This document shows positions 37,101 to 46,214 of a stretch of DNA of 47,204 nucleotides, one piece after another (the stretch's first letter is position 1; each line of letters opens with the position of its first letter). Below the pieces are notes generated by a model. The model had not been told where the DNA came from, made no database searches, and was given only the letters and a program-made list of their open reading frames with translations. The DNA is taken from the NCBI RefSeq assembly GCF_023349125.1, contig NZ_JAKIKT010000017.1, positions 1-47,204 of the forward strand, written 5' to 3'. The DNA is from Shewanella corallii (GTDB taxonomy: Bacteria; Pseudomonadota; Gammaproteobacteria; Enterobacterales; Shewanellaceae). Both the position numbers and the translations under genes were made by a program.

Positions 37101-38012
37101 CTGCCTGTTGTTTATGTCATCCCTTTGAAGCCGTCTCGGTTATGCCACAATCTTCTTCGTGGTAACTTTACTTGTTCACCTTTCTCACTAGCGCTCCGCT
37201 TTTGGCGAATCCAGATGACTATCATTATTGATTTAATGGTTCTCGTTCCTGTTGCGTAAACACACTTGAAGATGATCTGCCGCTTCAACAACACCTTCAG
37301 TTGAAGGGACAATTCGGCAGTGATGTGTATCAGGGCTCAGAAAGGCCCATGTCAGCGAGTGCCCCGGGCATTCAGGTTTAGGTGTGCGACACATATCGCA
37401 TGTGTCCGCTGAGCTTGTTATCCACCTCGAAGAACGGCTCATTAGCGCAATCCCTCAGTTCACCAATACAAGTGGTTTTGACGTACCTTGCCGTCTCTCG
37501 ATCTGATAGACGAAGTTGAGCTTATACTGAAGCTTATCGCCAAGGCCGTGAGTACAAATCATATGAAATATCGACAGGTTGACCGACAGCGGCATATAGA
37601 GCCCGTGGCTGAGCAAGTAGAAGTGAAGGGGTGACCCAGAGCTTGCCTTGTCCATAGCCTTATACATCTACTGTCATTATTGATGGCTGTTGCCTCACGC
37701 CCGGGGCTATGTAACGTCATGAACCAACGCGCCGAAACTCATCATCTAAGGGGTAACAGAAGCTGGTATTGGACCTTATTGCGAAGATGCATTTAAGCCC
37801 CTTGGAGCGACGCTGCGAAGAGTTGTTTATCAGAACGCTTCCATGGACAAGCTAGACAGATACGTTTCATCAGGTGCGATTGGTGGTGTCTTGTGTATAG
37901 ATAGAGAGTGAGGTGGAGAGGAATGCGTGGGACAAGAGGTTCTCCCCGCTGGTAGTTGGTCATTGCAGAACCTGATTCTGGATAAGGAAGGCTTTCACTG
38001 AGTAAGAGGCAC
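37101..38012. other. Gene-poor segment between rplQ and ccmE
   Basis: About 0.9 kb with no open frame over 85 codons and none with a credible ribosome binding site plus recognisable motif. The longest frames are on the minus strand (37455-37667, 37233-37442, 37793-38050), in different phases. Stop codons are frequent and the strong codon bias of the neighbours is absent. No tRNA, transposase or inverted-repeat end was seen. Decayed genes or a species-specific insertion are possible. Confidence 0.6.
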
Positions 38013-38039
38013 AAAAAAGCCCTCATTAAGAGGGCTTTT
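38013..38039 (-). terminator. Terminator of the ccmABCDE operon
   Basis: Stem aaaagccctc (38015-38024) / gagggctttt (38030-38039) with a five-base loop. Read on the minus strand it follows ccmE by 17 bases and ends in six T residues (complement of 38013-38018). Confidence 0.9.
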
Positions 38040-38056
38040 AAAGCTATCAAAACAGC

Positions 38057-38542
38057 TTAGTTAGTGCTGGTTTGAGTATCAGAGTATTCAAGTTTGTCAT
38101 GGGACTTACCCATGGCTTCAGCAACTTCAGGTGGCATGTAGTTTTCATCATGCTTGGCCAGTACTTCAGTAGCCTCCAGAACATTGCCTTCACCCAGTAC
38201 ACCCTGAGCAACGATACCCTGACCTTCGCGAAACAGGTCAGGCAGCAGGTCATCAAAGGTCACTTTGATTTCACCACCTGAAGCATCGTGAACTTTAAAC
38301 TCCACGTGCAGGCTGTCAGGGTCACGAACCAGAGAACCTACAGTCACCATGCCACCGACACGGATGCGTTGGCCCACTTCGGGTTTAACGCCAGTATCTG
38401 CTTTACCCTGAACAATCTCTGTTGGAGTAAAGAACAGGTTGAGGTTTGAGTTCAGGGCATACAACAGCAATGACGCAATACCCGCTACACCAACGACCAG
38501 AGCGCTGGCCAGAATAAGTCTCTTTTTACGTCTTGGATTCAT
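38057..38542 (-). CDS. ccmE: Cytochrome c maturation haem chaperone CcmE
   Basis: Periplasmic haem chaperone, anchored by an N-terminal membrane helix (about 9-29), that receives haem from CcmC and passes it to CcmF. The 161-residue protein has the OB-fold core with RVGGMVTVGS and the haem-binding LAKHDENYMPPE, in which His131 is the covalent haem ligand and Tyr135 the axial residue. The C-terminal tail is flexible and polar. Its start lies inside ccmD, with GGAG before the ATG. Last gene of the leftward unit. Confidence 0.97.
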   Translation of the reverse strand: MNPRRKKRLILASALVVGVAGIASLLLYALNSNLNLFFTPTEIVQGKADTGVKPEVGQRIRVGGMVTVGSLVRDPDSLHVEFKVHDASGGEIKVTFDDLLPDLFREGQGIVAQGVLGEGNVLEATEVLAKHDENYMPPEVAEAMGKSHDKLEYSDTQTSTN

Positions 38543-38738
38543 TGTTACTCCGGTTTTGTTTCAGGCGCTCCTCGCGAGCCAGTTTCTGGGCGATTTGCTT
38601 TAATACTTTATTCTTCTGTTTGACGCTCTGGAAAACCAGAACAGCCAGGCTTGAGAAGGTCACACCGTAGGCCAGCCATACATAAAATGCATAGCCACCC
38701 ATATTGAAGAAGTCACTGATAGATTCAAATTGCATCAT
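38526..38738 (-). CDS. ccmD: Haem exporter accessory protein CcmD
   Basis: Small inner-membrane protein needed to release holo-CcmE from the CcmABC complex. The 70 residues include one hydrophobic segment, GGYAFYVWLAYGVTFSSLAVL (about 14-34), with the conserved MGGYAFYVWLAYG, then a basic helical tail. It overlaps ccmC by four bases and ccmE by 17, so the three are translationally coupled. Confidence 0.95.
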   Translation of the reverse strand: MMQFESISDFFNMGGYAFYVWLAYGVTFSSLAVLVFQSVKQKNKVLKQIAQKLAREERLKQNRSNNESKT

Positions 38739-39481
38739 GCTGCTCCCTGCTCTTGTGCCAGTTTACGTACCCAAGGGCGCATACCATTACGGGCTAGAAC
38801 TTCAGCGCGGAATCGCACCAGAGTCAAAGCACCAATCATCATGCCAAAGCCGAAGATATTGATCAGCAGAGGGATCAGCATTTCAGTCGGCATTGCTGAT
38901 TCTTCGGTGATCTTAATGGTGGATGGCTGATGCAGAGAGCTCCACCATTCCACCGAGTATTTGATGATTGGGATGTTGATAACACCAACGATAGCCAGGA
39001 TGCCAGCAGCACGGGCAGCCAGTACCTTATCTTCGAAGGAGGCATACAGAGAAATAACACCCAGATACAGGAACAGTAGTACCAGTTCTGAAGTCAGACG
39101 CGCATCCCACACCCACCAGGTTCCCCACATAGGTTTACCCCAGGTGGCGCCGGTGAACAAAGCGATAAAAGTGATAACAGCACCGATTGGAGCAATCGAC
39201 GCAGCGGCCCAGTCTGCGGCTTTAATTTGCCATACCAGACCGATAAAGGCTGAGATAGCCATGCCCATATATGCGGCCATCGACATAGAGGCTGCCGGTA
39301 CATGGATAAAGATAATGCGATAACTGTCGCCTTGCTGATAATCAGTCGGGGCGAACATCAGGCCCCAAATGGTACCTGTCAGAATAAGCCCCAGTGCCAG
39401 AATGCTGAACCACGGCAGGAGTTTTCCTGCGAGTTGATATGCACGCTCAGGATCAGCGTAAGGATGTAACCACTTCCACAT
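38735..39481 (-). CDS. ccmC: Haem transport/attachment membrane protein CcmC
   Basis: Six-helix inner-membrane protein that attaches haem to CcmE. The 248 residues have the tryptophan-rich haem-handling motif MWGTWWVWD (118-126) in a periplasmic loop and the two flanking haem-ligand histidines, His60 in FIHVPAA and His184 in SSLHQP. It starts one base after the ccmB stop. Confidence 0.97.
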   Translation of the reverse strand: MWKWLHPYADPERAYQLAGKLLPWFSILALGLILTGTIWGLMFAPTDYQQGDSYRIIFIHVPAASMSMAAYMGMAISAFIGLVWQIKAADWAAASIAPIGAVITFIALFTGATWGKPMWGTWWVWDARLTSELVLLFLYLGVISLYASFEDKVLAARAAGILAIVGVINIPIIKYSVEWWSSLHQPSTIKITEESAMPTEMLIPLLINIFGFGMMIGALTLVRFRAEVLARNGMRPWVRKLAQEQGAA

Positions 39482-39482
39482 A

Positions 39483-40169
39483 TTAGTTAGTACTCACTCT
39501 CAGAGATGCACCTATTGCAACTGGTGCCAAAGTTAACGAACCGACCAGCATAGCGCCAATGATGGCGAGTTGACCGTCGTAGGGCAGATTCATGCCTGCA
39601 GCATCTATCGCACTGGTTGCGAAGATCAGTACCGGAATATAGAGCGGCAGGATCAGCAAGCTGAGCAATACACCGCCTTTTCTCAGGCCTACGGTCAACG
39701 CCACACCAATGGCGCCAAGCAAACTTAAAACAGGTGTTCCCAGTGCCAGGGTCGCGATCAGCGCGCCATAGCTGTTGGATTCAAGATGCAGTAACACCGC
39801 CAGTAAAGGGGCGATGATAATCAGTGGAACACCGGTCAGTAACCAATGAGCCAAAACCTTGGCCAGCACCATCAGCGACAGAGGCTGTGGGCTAAGCATC
39901 ATTTGCTCCAGTGCGCCATCGGAAAAGTCAGCTTTAAACAGGCGTTCCAACGAGAGCATTGAGGCCAGCAATGCGGCTACCCATATAATCCCGGGAGCAA
40001 TACGGGTCAGGACCTGAGGTTCAGGGCCAATACCCAGTGGAAACAGGGTTACCACCATAACGAAAAACAGCAAAGGGTTGAAAATATCGCCACGGTGGCG
40101 AACCGCGATTTGTAGATCCCGCTTCAGCAGGGTCATAAATGCACGGGTATAGCTGATGCCTCTTTTCAT
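39483..40169 (-). CDS. ccmB: Haem exporter permease subunit CcmB
   Basis: Membrane subunit of the CcmAB ATPase, with about six hydrophobic segments; with CcmC it forms the complex that releases haem-loaded CcmE. The N-terminal LLKRDLQIAVRHRGDIFNPL and ERLFKADFSDGALEQMMLSP segments are diagnostic. I choose the ATG at 40169 (228 residues, aggcaa before it). A TTG at 40190 would add seven residues and overlap ccmA by eight bases; either is possible. Confidence 0.94.
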   Translation of the reverse strand: MKRGISYTRAFMTLLKRDLQIAVRHRGDIFNPLLFFVMVVTLFPLGIGPEPQVLTRIAPGIIWVAALLASMLSLERLFKADFSDGALEQMMLSPQPLSLMVLAKVLAHWLLTGVPLIIIAPLLAVLLHLESNSYGALIATLALGTPVLSLLGAIGVALTVGLRKGGVLLSLLILPLYIPVLIFATSAIDAAGMNLPYDGQLAIIGAMLVGSLTLAPVAIGASLRVSTN

Positions 40170-40182
40170 TTGCCTGGGAACC

Positions 40183-40833
40183 TCAGTCAAAATTGTACTC
40201 GAGCTTGATTTTCTTCAGCCTGCTGTCACTGACCACACCCATATCCTGGTGAGTAGTAAGGATGACGCAGCCACCATTGTCGGCGTGTTGGATGAAGAGT
40301 TTCTCCAGAGTCTCTACGCCTTTCTTATCGATTGCCGTAAATGGTTCATCCAAAATCCACACTTTACTTGTGGTGTGCCACAGGCGGGCGAGGGCAGTAC
40401 GTCTGTGCTGACCGGCAGACAGGTGTCCTGCCAATGCATCTTCAAAGCCGCTAAGGTTCACTTTTGCCAGTATGTCCCTGATATCAGGGTCATCGTACCC
40501 ACTTAACCTTAAATTGAAGTTAAGGTTTTCCTCTGCTGTCAGCTCACTTTTTACACCGGGAAGATGGCCTAGATAGAGCAGGTCTTCATTGAACTCATCG
40601 CGTGCGCGAGTGATATCTTCATTACGGTAGAGTACTGAACCTGCGTAAGGGCGGGAGAGGCCGGCGAGGATACGCAACAGGCTGGTTTTACCGGCACCAT
40701 TAGGACCTTCAATCTGAACGATATCACCTTCCTGGATATCAAAACTCAGCTCGTCAAACAGAATGCGCTCTTCCCTGATACAGGTAAGGCTGCTTGCCGA
40801 AATCAGAGTATTTTCTTTGGTTGCTGTGACCAC
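40183..40833 (-). CDS. ccmA: Haem exporter ATP-binding subunit CcmA
   Basis: ATPase that powers release of holo-CcmE. The 216-residue ABC domain has Walker A GPNGAGKT (43-50), the signature LSAGQ (138-142, with the AGQHRR variation typical of CcmA) and Walker B WILDEP (159-164). The switch histidine is in LTTHQD. The start is GTG preceded by GAGGG. It is first in the leftward ccmABCDE unit. Confidence 0.96.
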   Translation of the reverse strand: MVTATKENTLISASSLTCIREERILFDELSFDIQEGDIVQIEGPNGAGKTSLLRILAGLSRPYAGSVLYRNEDITRARDEFNEDLLYLGHLPGVKSELTAEENLNFNLRLSGYDDPDIRDILAKVNLSGFEDALAGHLSAGQHRRTALARLWHTTSKVWILDEPFTAIDKKGVETLEKLFIQHADNGGCVILTTHQDMGVVSDSRLKKIKLEYNFD

Positions 40834-41161
40834 TGAACCCTCGTAGTGAAGCCGGTATGGAACTGACTGGATATTACCACATTCGATTTTGCGGTTTTAC
40901 ATTTGATCTGTTTGAAGTGTCAGCAATTTGATGTGCTTCCAAGAAAATCACTTTAGCGGGAACTTTTTAAAATAATGCTAAAACATCTCGCTGTAAGGTT
41001 GCGAAACTGACGTAAAACGGCAACTTGCGGACGATTATCACAAAAAGGTGAGATTTATTGATATTTGTTGTAGTCTTAAAGAGCCGATGATAAGTCTGCC
41101 AAAGAATTTAAAGGCAGCCATGAGCTTGAGCTTGTCAATTTTTACATTAGGAACGATGAAG
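40834..41161. other. Divergent intergenic region ccmA / cytochrome c5
   Basis: 328 bases that must hold the promoters of the leftward ccmABCDE unit and the rightward cytochrome gene. A candidate for ccmA is given separately. On the plus side I see AT-rich stretches (aactttttaaaataatgc at 40961-40978) but no promoter with both boxes well placed. No clear FNR-type TTGATnnnnATCAA site was found. Confidence 0.5.
40871..40879 (-). promoter_or_regulatory. Putative ccmA promoter (extended -10)
   Basis: On the minus strand TGG directly precedes TAATAT (complement of 40871-40879), forming an extended -10 element 38 bases from the GTG start of ccmA. The -35 position is not consensus. Confidence 0.4.
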
Positions 41162-41461
41162 ATGAAAAAACTGTTAGCTATGACTGCAGTAGCCGCATTG
41201 ACTATGTCAGCGAACGTGTTTGCACAAGATGGAGAGGCTGTTTACAACAAGGCTTGTCAGGTTTGTCACGCTATGGGCGTTGCCAACGCTCCTAAGTCAT
41301 TTGACGCTGCTGCCTGGGAGCCTCGTCTGGCACTTGGTCTGGATGCCCTGGTTGCAACTGTTAAGACTGGTAAAGGCGCCATGCCACCAGGCGGTATGTG
41401 CACAGACTGCTCCGATGAAGATTACAAGGCAGCAATTGAATTCATGTCAAAAGCTAAGTAA
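41162..41461 (+). CDS. Cytochrome c5 family protein
   Basis: Small periplasmic monohaem electron carrier. The 99-residue precursor has a signal peptide (KK at 2-3, hydrophobic 4-19, ANVFAQ with cleavage probably after Ala21). The haem-binding CQVCH is at 32-36, the likely axial Met74 is in GAMPPGG, and Cys80/Cys83 form the extra pair typical of cytochrome c5. An ATG six bases upstream (41156) is also possible, but AGGA is better spaced for 41162. It is a natural client of the Ccm proteins on both sides. Confidence 0.93.
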   Translation: MKKLLAMTAVAALTMSANVFAQDGEAVYNKACQVCHAMGVANAPKSFDAAAWEPRLALGLDALVATVKTGKGAMPPGGMCTDCSDEDYKAAIEFMSKAK

Positions 41462-41470
41462 TCGTCGCTA

Positions 41471-41510
41471 AGACATAAAAAAACCGGCAACTGCCGGTTT
41501 TTTTATGTCT
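41471..41510. terminator. Bidirectional terminator, cytochrome c5 / ccmI
   Basis: A perfect 18-pair stem (41471-41488 with 41493-41510, core aaaccggc/gccggttt) with loop aact, holding an A-run on one side and a T-run on the other. It serves the converging cytochrome c5 and ccmI transcripts. Confidence 0.95.
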
Positions 41511-41525
41511 GGCGTTTGCCAGGTG

Positions 41526-42788
41526 TTACTGAACCTGAGTATCCAGAACCAGTGTCGCGGTGTCGCCAACCGGTACTGAAGCCAGCTGGCCTTTCAGGTC
41601 GCCGCTCTGTGGGCGCACACTTCCGTGCTTGGACAGTACGGCAATAATCTCTACGTTCTTGGCATCGCTCAGCTTAAGTGCGCCGCCCATAGAGGTTGAG
41701 TTATCCAGTACTACCTTGGCTGGCAAAGCCTTGGCGCTGATCTTGGTTGCTGCCAGAGGCACCTTTTCACCTTCGGTGTTGCGGGCAAACACAAACAACA
41801 TATCGGTCGAGGCTACCTGGTCCTGCAGTTCAGGAGAGATAGACACTTCAATGGTCACAGTCTGGTCTTCACCGGCCATTATGGCGCTGTGGTTGCTGTC
41901 GTTTGGCATCTCGCCAGACTCAGCGGCAATACGCATTTTGGCGGTTTGAATCGCATTGTTAACCGAGGCACGGTCGATATCCTGACGGTCGCTGGTCAAC
42001 AGGGTTTCCCACGCTTCAATCGCTTTGTCATAGTCAGCGGTGAAAAACGCATTCATACCAACCAGCAGCAGGGTAGAAGGATCTTTTGGATCTTTCGCCA
42101 GCGATTTATCAACAATCGCCTGGATCTCCGGGGTCATGGTCTGGTTGTTTTTGTAGTACATGGCTGTGGCTTTCGGGCCAAGCAGTTCTGCATGTTCACC
42201 AACCAGTTCAATCACCTTATCAAAGGCACCGATGGCTTCATCATAACGATTGGCAGAAGTGTATGCATGACCCAGGTTGAACCACAGCTGGCTGTTGTCA
42301 GGCTGACCTTTGGCTTGAGCTTCCATCATTTCGATCTGCTGAGAAATCATCTGCTCTTCAGTCATACCGGCGTGAGGATTATTGGCCTGAGGGTTGTTCT
42401 GCATATACTCAAGTGCGTCATAGGCACCGAGCTTCATGTAGGAGTAACCCGCCACAGCTACCACGGCAACAGACATAATAGCTGGCCACAGGATACCCTT
42501 TGGCTTTGCCTGCACGCTCAGAGATTCATCCTGGCCTTGCTTCATATCCTGCAGCAAGCTCACTTCGAGCTCTTGCTTCAGGGCTTCGAATTCTTTTTCA
42601 TCCAGCAACTGGTCTTCCAGTTCTTTCTCAAGAATGGCAAGACGTTCGTTGAACAACTCTACGTTGGTTTTGTTACGGACACCGGCTTCTTCGGCGCGAA
42701 TGAGCTTTTGTTGACGGAAATGAGGCAGCCAAATCATCAGCAGGCTGACTAACAGCACAAGCGCAATAAAAATCCAGAATGTGGTCAT
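41526..42788 (-). CDS. ccmI: Cytochrome c maturation apocytochrome chaperone CcmI
   Basis: Membrane-anchored protein that binds the C-terminus of apocytochrome c and hands it to the CcmFH ligation complex. The 420 residues have a first membrane helix (about 4-22), a cytosolic coiled-coil-like loop with many Glu/Lys/Leu (about 28-90), and a second helix (about 98-117). A TPR region follows (about 160-300, with NLGHAYTSANRYDEAIGAFDKV), then a beta-rich C-terminal domain. In many relatives ccmI is the last gene of the ccm operon; here it stands alone and reads away from ccmF. Confidence 0.93.
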   Translation of the reverse strand: MTTFWIFIALVLLVSLLMIWLPHFRQQKLIRAEEAGVRNKTNVELFNERLAILEKELEDQLLDEKEFEALKQELEVSLLQDMKQGQDESLSVQAKPKGILWPAIMSVAVVAVAGYSYMKLGAYDALEYMQNNPQANNPHAGMTEEQMISQQIEMMEAQAKGQPDNSQLWFNLGHAYTSANRYDEAIGAFDKVIELVGEHAELLGPKATAMYYKNNQTMTPEIQAIVDKSLAKDPKDPSTLLLVGMNAFFTADYDKAIEAWETLLTSDRQDIDRASVNNAIQTAKMRIAAESGEMPNDSNHSAIMAGEDQTVTIEVSISPELQDQVASTDMLFVFARNTEGEKVPLAATKISAKALPAKVVLDNSTSMGGALKLSDAKNVEIIAVLSKHGSVRPQSGDLKGQLASVPVGDTATLVLDTQVQ

Positions 42789-43183
42789 TATTTCTACTTC
42801 ACGTTAGTTGACTATTTGCGGCTTGGCCGCACGGTTAGATTCCCGGATTATACGGGAAGATGATTCATTGAACAGTAATATAACCCCCATTCCAACCCGG
42901 ATGAGTAGAGTTGGGGACTGGTTCACAGATTAGTCTACAAGGTAAAAATTTGTTGAAACTTAATGGACTTGGCTCTGTCACACTCGTGGAACTGTCACTT
43001 GCCTTAAACCACTTCAAAAATGGGGATTTACGAGAATGCGACAAGCAACCCATTATTGGTCGAAAGGGGCAGACAGGAACTATAGCAAATACTAAAATGA
43101 CCAAAAAATTAACGCTCAATTGTTGTGCGTTGTACGGCAAAGCGCCGTATTAATCTGCCTGAACATGAGACTGAGGAACCCCC
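42789..43183. other. Divergent intergenic region ccmI / ccmF
   Basis: 395 bases between the start codons of ccmI and ccmF. I see no gene that can be supported: the overlapping small frames at 42911-43153 (plus) and 42865-43140 (minus) have no recognisable motif. A short hairpin tacggc/gccgta lies at 43133-43149. A TTGGTC/TATAGC pair at 43056-43086 has a 19-base spacer and is a weak ccmF promoter candidate. Confidence 0.5.
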
Positions 43184-45157
43184 ATGATCCCAGAACTTGG
43201 ACACTTTTCACTGATCATAGGATTGGCATTCGCCGTCCTGTTGGCCAGTGTGCCCTTGATCGGTGCGGCTCGCAAAGATCAATATCTGGTGCGTTACGCC
43301 TGGCCACTGAGTTACGGTATGGCCTTCTTTATTTTGTTGTCTGTAATTGCTCTTGCATACAGCTTTGCCACCGATGACTTCTCCGTAGCCTACGTCGCAG
43401 GCCACTCCAACTCTCAGCTTCCTATCTTCTTCAAAATCGCTGCCGTTTGGGGTGGTCATGAAGGTTCTCTGCTGTTCTGGGTATTCTCTCTGTCTGCCTG
43501 GGCTGCTGCGGTAGCTATGTTCAGTAAAGGTTTGGAAGAGATCTTCACCGCCCGTGTTCTGAGTATTCTGGCGATGATTATTATCGGCTTTACGCTGTTT
43601 ATGATCCTGACCTCCAGTCCATTTGAGCGTCTGCTGCCTGTGCCGGCTGAAGGTCGTGACCTGAACCCGATGCTGCAGGACGTAGGTCTGATTTTCCACC
43701 CACCTATGCTGTATCTGGGCTATGTAGGTTTTGCGGTAAGCTTTGCTTTCGCGATCGCAGCTCTGATGAGTGGCCGTCTGGACTCTGCATGGGCTCGTTG
43801 GAGTCGTCCATGGACCCTGGCTGCCTGGGTATTCCTGACCGGCGGTATCTCACTGGGTTCCTGGTGGGCTTACTATGAGTTGGGTTGGGGCGGTTGGTGG
43901 TTCTGGGATCCAGTTGAAAACGCCTCCTTTATGCCTTGGTTGATCGGTACTGCACTGTTGCACTCAGTGATTGTGACCGAGAAGCGTGGTGCATTCCGTA
44001 ACTGGACTGTACTTCTGTCTATCTTCGCTTTCTCTCTGAGTTTGCTGGGTACCTTTATCGTACGTTCCGGCGTACTGACCTCTGTTCACTCTTTTGCAGC
44101 AGACCCTAGCCGCGGTATGTTCATTCTGTTGCTGCTCGGTCTGGCAATTGGCGGCTCCCTGACACTGTTTGCACTGCGCGCCAGTGAGATGGCCAGCCCA
44201 GCCCGTTTCGAGCTGAACTCTAAAGAGACCTTCCTGCTGGTCTGTAACGTTCTGCTGACTGTTTCCTGTGGTACGGTTCTGCTGGGTACTCTGTATCCGC
44301 TGCTTATCGATGCCCTGAATATGGGTAAGATCTCTGTAGGCCCTCCATACTTCAACTCAGTGTTTGTGCCTATTGCACTGGTACTGTTTGTATTTATGGG
44401 CTTTGGTCCTATCTCCCGCTGGAAGAAATCCAAGCTAGGTGAGATTCGGCGTCAGGCCCTTATCCCGGCTATCATTGCTGCAGTTGTTGGTTTGGCAATG
44501 CCATTCCTGATCGACGGTCAGTTTAATGCCTGGGTTGTAGCAGGTATTGCTACCGCGACCTGGGTAACTCTGATGACACTGCGTGCGGCCTATAACATTG
44601 TGAAGCCACGGGCCGACGCCGATGTGAGCCTGGCCCGAATCACCCGCAGTCAGGCCGGTATGCTACTGGCGCACATGGGTATTGCTATGTCCATCGTGGG
44701 GGCGACCATGGTATCCAACTACTCTCTTGAAAAGAGTGTACGTATGGGCCCTGGTATTTCTCATGAGTTGGCGGGTTACACCTTCAAGTACACTGAAACC
44801 AAAACGGTTCAGGGCCCTAACTATGTGGCCAAACAAGGTCAGGTTGAAGTATATAAAGACGATAAGATGCTGACTTTGTTGAAGCCTGACCGTCGTCAGT
44901 ACACAGTTCACACCATGGATATGACCGAAGCCGGTATTGACTGGGGCTTTACCCGCGACCTGTACGTGACCATGGGTGATCCGGTAAGCGCTACCGAGTT
45001 TGCGGTTCGTCTGAACTACAAGCCTTATGTTCGCTGGATTTGGATCGGTAGTATTTTCATGATGATAGGTGGTATTTTCGCTGCTTCTGATAAACGCTAC
45101 CGCGTACGTCAAAGCGCCAAGGAAAACGCCGTTGATGCCAAAGCGGCTACTGCCTGA
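43184..45157 (+). CDS. ccmF: Cytochrome c haem lyase subunit CcmF
   Basis: Large inner-membrane protein that ligates haem from CcmE to apocytochrome c. The 657 residues have many hydrophobic segments, the WWD-type haem motif WGGWWFWDPVENAS (235-248), conserved histidines (for example GGHEGSLLFW near 90-99 and IFHPPMLYLGY near 170-180), and a large periplasmic domain before the last helix. It starts a rightward unit and is followed after 14 bases by ccmG. Confidence 0.98.
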   Translation: MIPELGHFSLIIGLAFAVLLASVPLIGAARKDQYLVRYAWPLSYGMAFFILLSVIALAYSFATDDFSVAYVAGHSNSQLPIFFKIAAVWGGHEGSLLFWVFSLSAWAAAVAMFSKGLEEIFTARVLSILAMIIIGFTLFMILTSSPFERLLPVPAEGRDLNPMLQDVGLIFHPPMLYLGYVGFAVSFAFAIAALMSGRLDSAWARWSRPWTLAAWVFLTGGISLGSWWAYYELGWGGWWFWDPVENASFMPWLIGTALLHSVIVTEKRGAFRNWTVLLSIFAFSLSLLGTFIVRSGVLTSVHSFAADPSRGMFILLLLGLAIGGSLTLFALRASEMASPARFELNSKETFLLVCNVLLTVSCGTVLLGTLYPLLIDALNMGKISVGPPYFNSVFVPIALVLFVFMGFGPISRWKKSKLGEIRRQALIPAIIAAVVGLAMPFLIDGQFNAWVVAGIATATWVTLMTLRAAYNIVKPRADADVSLARITRSQAGMLLAHMGIAMSIVGATMVSNYSLEKSVRMGPGISHELAGYTFKYTETKTVQGPNYVAKQGQVEVYKDDKMLTLLKPDRRQYTVHTMDMTEAGIDWGFTRDLYVTMGDPVSATEFAVRLNYKPYVRWIWIGSIFMMIGGIFAASDKRYRVRQSAKENAVDAKAATA

Positions 45158-45171
45158 TTTGTGAGGAAATC

Positions 45172-45735
45172 ATGAGTAACAAAAGAAGAATTATTCTTTT
45201 TCTGCCACTGATTGTGTTTTTGGGAATGGGTATCTTCCTGTACAAGGGCCTGTTCCTGAATCCTGAGCAGTTGGAATCAGCACTGGAAGGAAAGCCGATC
45301 CCGGCTTTCCAACTGGAAAAGCTGGAAAACCAGGGTGAAGTTCTCACCGAAAAAGATCTGGTTGGAAAGGTTGCCCTGATGAATGTTTGGGCAACTTGGT
45401 GCCCAAGCTGTAAATACGAGCACCCATTCCTGATGAGACTGGCTCGCCAGAATATCGTCCCTGTATATGGTATTAACTATCGTGATGAGCGTGGCCCGGC
45501 GATTATGGAGCTGGCCCGTGAAGGTGACCCGTACGCACTGAACATCTATGACAAAGACGGTCGTCTGGGTCTGGATCTGGGTGTGTATGGTGCTCCGGAA
45601 ACCTTCATTATCGACCATAAAGGTATTATCCGCTATCGCCACGCCGGTCCTGTCGATCAGCGTGTATGGACTGACACCTTGTTGCCTATGGTGCAGCAGC
45701 TGCAGGCCGAAGCTAAAAAGGATGGTGCAGCATGA
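45172..45735 (+). CDS. ccmG: Thiol:disulfide interchange protein CcmG (DsbE)
   Basis: Membrane-anchored thioredoxin-fold protein that reduces the CXXCH cysteines of apocytochromes or CcmH, fed by DsbD. The 187 residues have an N-terminal membrane helix (about 7-24). The active site is WCPSC (76-80), where relatives usually have WCPTC, and the cis-proline loop GVYGAPETF is conserved. Its stop overlaps the ccmH start by four bases (ATGA). Confidence 0.96.
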   Translation: MSNKRRIILFLPLIVFLGMGIFLYKGLFLNPEQLESALEGKPIPAFQLEKLENQGEVLTEKDLVGKVALMNVWATWCPSCKYEHPFLMRLARQNIVPVYGINYRDERGPAIMELAREGDPYALNIYDKDGRLGLDLGVYGAPETFIIDHKGIIRYRHAGPVDQRVWTDTLLPMVQQLQAEAKKDGAA

Positions 45736-46214
45736 GAAGTATCCTGAAGATGGTCAGCGCAGCCGCGCTGGCCCTGACTCTGGCAGGTGGAGCGCTGGCT
45801 ACACCTATCGATACCTATGAGTTCCAGAATCCTGATAACCAGAAGCGCGCTATTACTCTGGCTAGCGAACTGCGTTGTCCTCAGTGTCAGAACCAGAATC
45901 TGGTTGACTCTAACTCTCCGGTAGCCCGGGATCTGCGTCTTGAAGTATACAAGATGGTAGATGACGGCAAGACAGATGATGAGATCGTTGATTTCATGAC
46001 AACTCGCTATGGTGAGTTCGTACTGTACAAACCAAAGTTTGAATACAAAACTCTGGTTCTGTGGGGCGGTCCGGTTGCCTTGTTCCTTATTGGCCTGACA
46101 ATTGTGTTTATGTTTGTCCGTCGCCAAAGAGGTAACGTAACCAAAGAGGTGGCGCTAAGCGAGGAAGACCAGCGTCAACTGGATGAATTACTGAAACGGA
46201 ATCAGCAAAAATGA
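45732..46214 (+). CDS. ccmH: Cytochrome c maturation protein CcmH (short form)
   Basis: Thiol protein of the CcmFHI complex that holds apocytochrome cysteines. The 160 residues have a signal peptide (about 1-23), the redox motif LRCPQCQNQN (47-56; Cys49 and Cys52), the three-helix bundle, and one membrane segment (about 108-129). It lacks the TPR part found in the fused E. coli CcmH; that role is carried by the separate CcmI. It overlaps both neighbours by four bases. Confidence 0.96.
   Translation: MRSILKMVSAAALALTLAGGALATPIDTYEFQNPDNQKRAITLASELRCPQCQNQNLVDSNSPVARDLRLEVYKMVDDGKTDDEIVDFMTTRYGEFVLYKPKFEYKTLVLWGGPVALFLIGLTIVFMFVRRQRGNVTKEVALSEEDQRQLDELLKRNQQK

Noticed and set aside
37455..37667. 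70-codon minus-strand ORF in the orphan segment, with a beta-strand-like pattern
   Set aside because: I briefly considered an outer-membrane protein fragment because of alternating hydrophobic residues, but there is no diagnostic motif, and I could not name a family.
40901..41063. FNR-type sites upstream of cytochrome c5
   Set aside because: TTGAT half-sites occur (for example ttgatctgtttgaa), but none has the matching ATCAA half at the right spacing.
42911..43153. Small ORFs on both strands between ccmI and ccmF
   Set aside because: They overlap each other, have no recognisable domains and lie in a region expected to hold two promoters.
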